A stretch of DNA of 29,225 nucleotides. Origin: a virus. The notes under the pieces are model-generated. The model did not search any database and was not told the DNA's origin. It saw nothing but the letters and a program-made list of their open reading frames with translations. A program made the translations under genes and the position numbers. Each line of letters starts with the position of its first letter. Within the stretch, counting starts at the first letter, position 1. This document shows positions 28,859 through 29,225 of the stretch, piece by piece. The stretch is taken from IMG/VR virus record IMGVR_UViG_3300035388_000079, positions 1 through 29,225 of that record; one strand, given 5' to 3'.

Positions 28859-29225
28859 GGTTTTGATGGTGGTCCTGGCAGTGATTTTGCTGGGTGTTTT
28901 GATTTTGGGGTTCCAGGGAGTGATCACTATGCCGGTCGCCGTGAATGTGGTGGCTGTAGGAGTATTCATTGGGGTGCTCCTGGTACTAACCTACATGGGG
29001 CAGATCGGAGTGGTGAAGAAAATTCTGCTTTCTTTGGTGATTGAGGCCGAGCATATCTACGGTTCCGGAACAGGTAAGATGAAATATAATCATGTGCTTG
29101 GGAAGACATACTTCATGATCCCAAGTGTGGTTAAGATGTTTATTACTGAGCAGACGATTAGTGAAATGTTGGAAGTTGCTGTAGATCAGTTGCATGTTTT
29201 TCTTACAGAGACAACAAAAGAATAG
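28842..29225 (+). CDS. Phage holin, LLH family
   Basis: A 127-residue protein with two close hydrophobic helices (about 5-24 and 29-52) and a cytosolic helical tail containing EAEHIYGSGTGKMKYNHVLG, the hallmark of LLH-type holins. It is the second holin-like protein around the amidase; it may be a holin partner, an antiholin or a timing factor. GAGGAGG precedes the ATG at 28842, and it overlaps the amidase by 17 bases. The stop is the last codon of the window. Confidence 0.85.
   Translation: MKKTIKVLMVVLAVILLGVLILGFQGVITMPVAVNVVAVGVFIGVLLVLTYMGQIGVVKKILLSLVIEAEHIYGSGTGKMKYNHVLGKTYFMIPSVVKMFITEQTISEMLEVAVDQLHVFLTETTKE

Overview
The window is most of a temperate, long-tailed (siphovirus) phage genome of the HK97 type, almost certainly a prophage of a low-to-moderate GC Gram-positive host (Firmicutes, probably Clostridia). 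The reasons are the strong Shine-Dalgarno sequences, many TTG/GTG starts, a Lin1244/Lin1753-type replication protein, a P27 small terminase, a ReqiPepy6 Gp37-like tail protein, an amidase endolysin and an LLH-type holin. Host assignment beyond this is inference. The window is nearly fully coding and almost all genes point right. No tRNA, rRNA, CRISPR array or insertion sequence was seen, and no phage attachment-type integrase lies in the window. No gap between genes exceeds 300 bases; the largest are 222 bases (11337-11558) and 204 bases (9919-10122), and both hold recognisable elements.

Layout: (1) 1-720, lysogeny switch: a leftward XRE repressor and a rightward Cro-like gene around a divergent promoter region with 19-bp operator-like repeats. 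(2) 710-1960, an unusual cluster of four small zinc-ribbon proteins, the last on the opposite strand. (3) 2082-5580, small early regulators and hypothetical genes (XRE, winged-helix, SANT/Myb-like, a coiled-coil membrane protein) and an HNH endonuclease. (4) 5585-8741, replication: an initiator with an internal 15-bp tandem repeat (possible origin iterons), a DnaC-type helicase loader and small accessory genes, closed by a terminator. (5) 8821-9249, a late-transcription regulator (ArpU/sigma-region-4-like). (6) 9256-10749, an AT-rich cargo segment with two genes of the same architecture (two N-terminal membrane helices plus a cytosolic helical body), separated by a terminator and a new promoter: candidate morons. 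(7) 10785-11520, a catalytic-domain-only tyrosine recombinase followed by a non-coding stretch that folds on paper into a pseudoknot plus a multi-branched stem. (8) 11559-14196, packaging: HNH, a cos-like region, TerS, TerL. (9) 14386-20053, head and connector: portal, protease, capsid, adaptors, tail terminator, major tail protein. (10) 20064-27578, tail: chaperone with a -1 frameshift, tape measure, distal tail, Gp37-like protein, baseplate protein and a repeat-containing putative receptor-binding protein. (11) 27604-29225, lysis: holin, amidase, LLH holin.

How it works together: the repressor blocks the early promoter; after induction the early and replication genes are read rightward. The ArpU-like protein probably turns on the packaging-head-tail-lysis operon. 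Within that operon, hairpins inside two short coding sequences (after terL and after the capsid gene) probably tune transcript levels, and frameshifting sets the ratio of the two tail chaperones. The parts least explained by standard phage annotation are the 11367-11520 RNA-like element, the paired two-helix membrane proteins, and the zinc-ribbon cluster.
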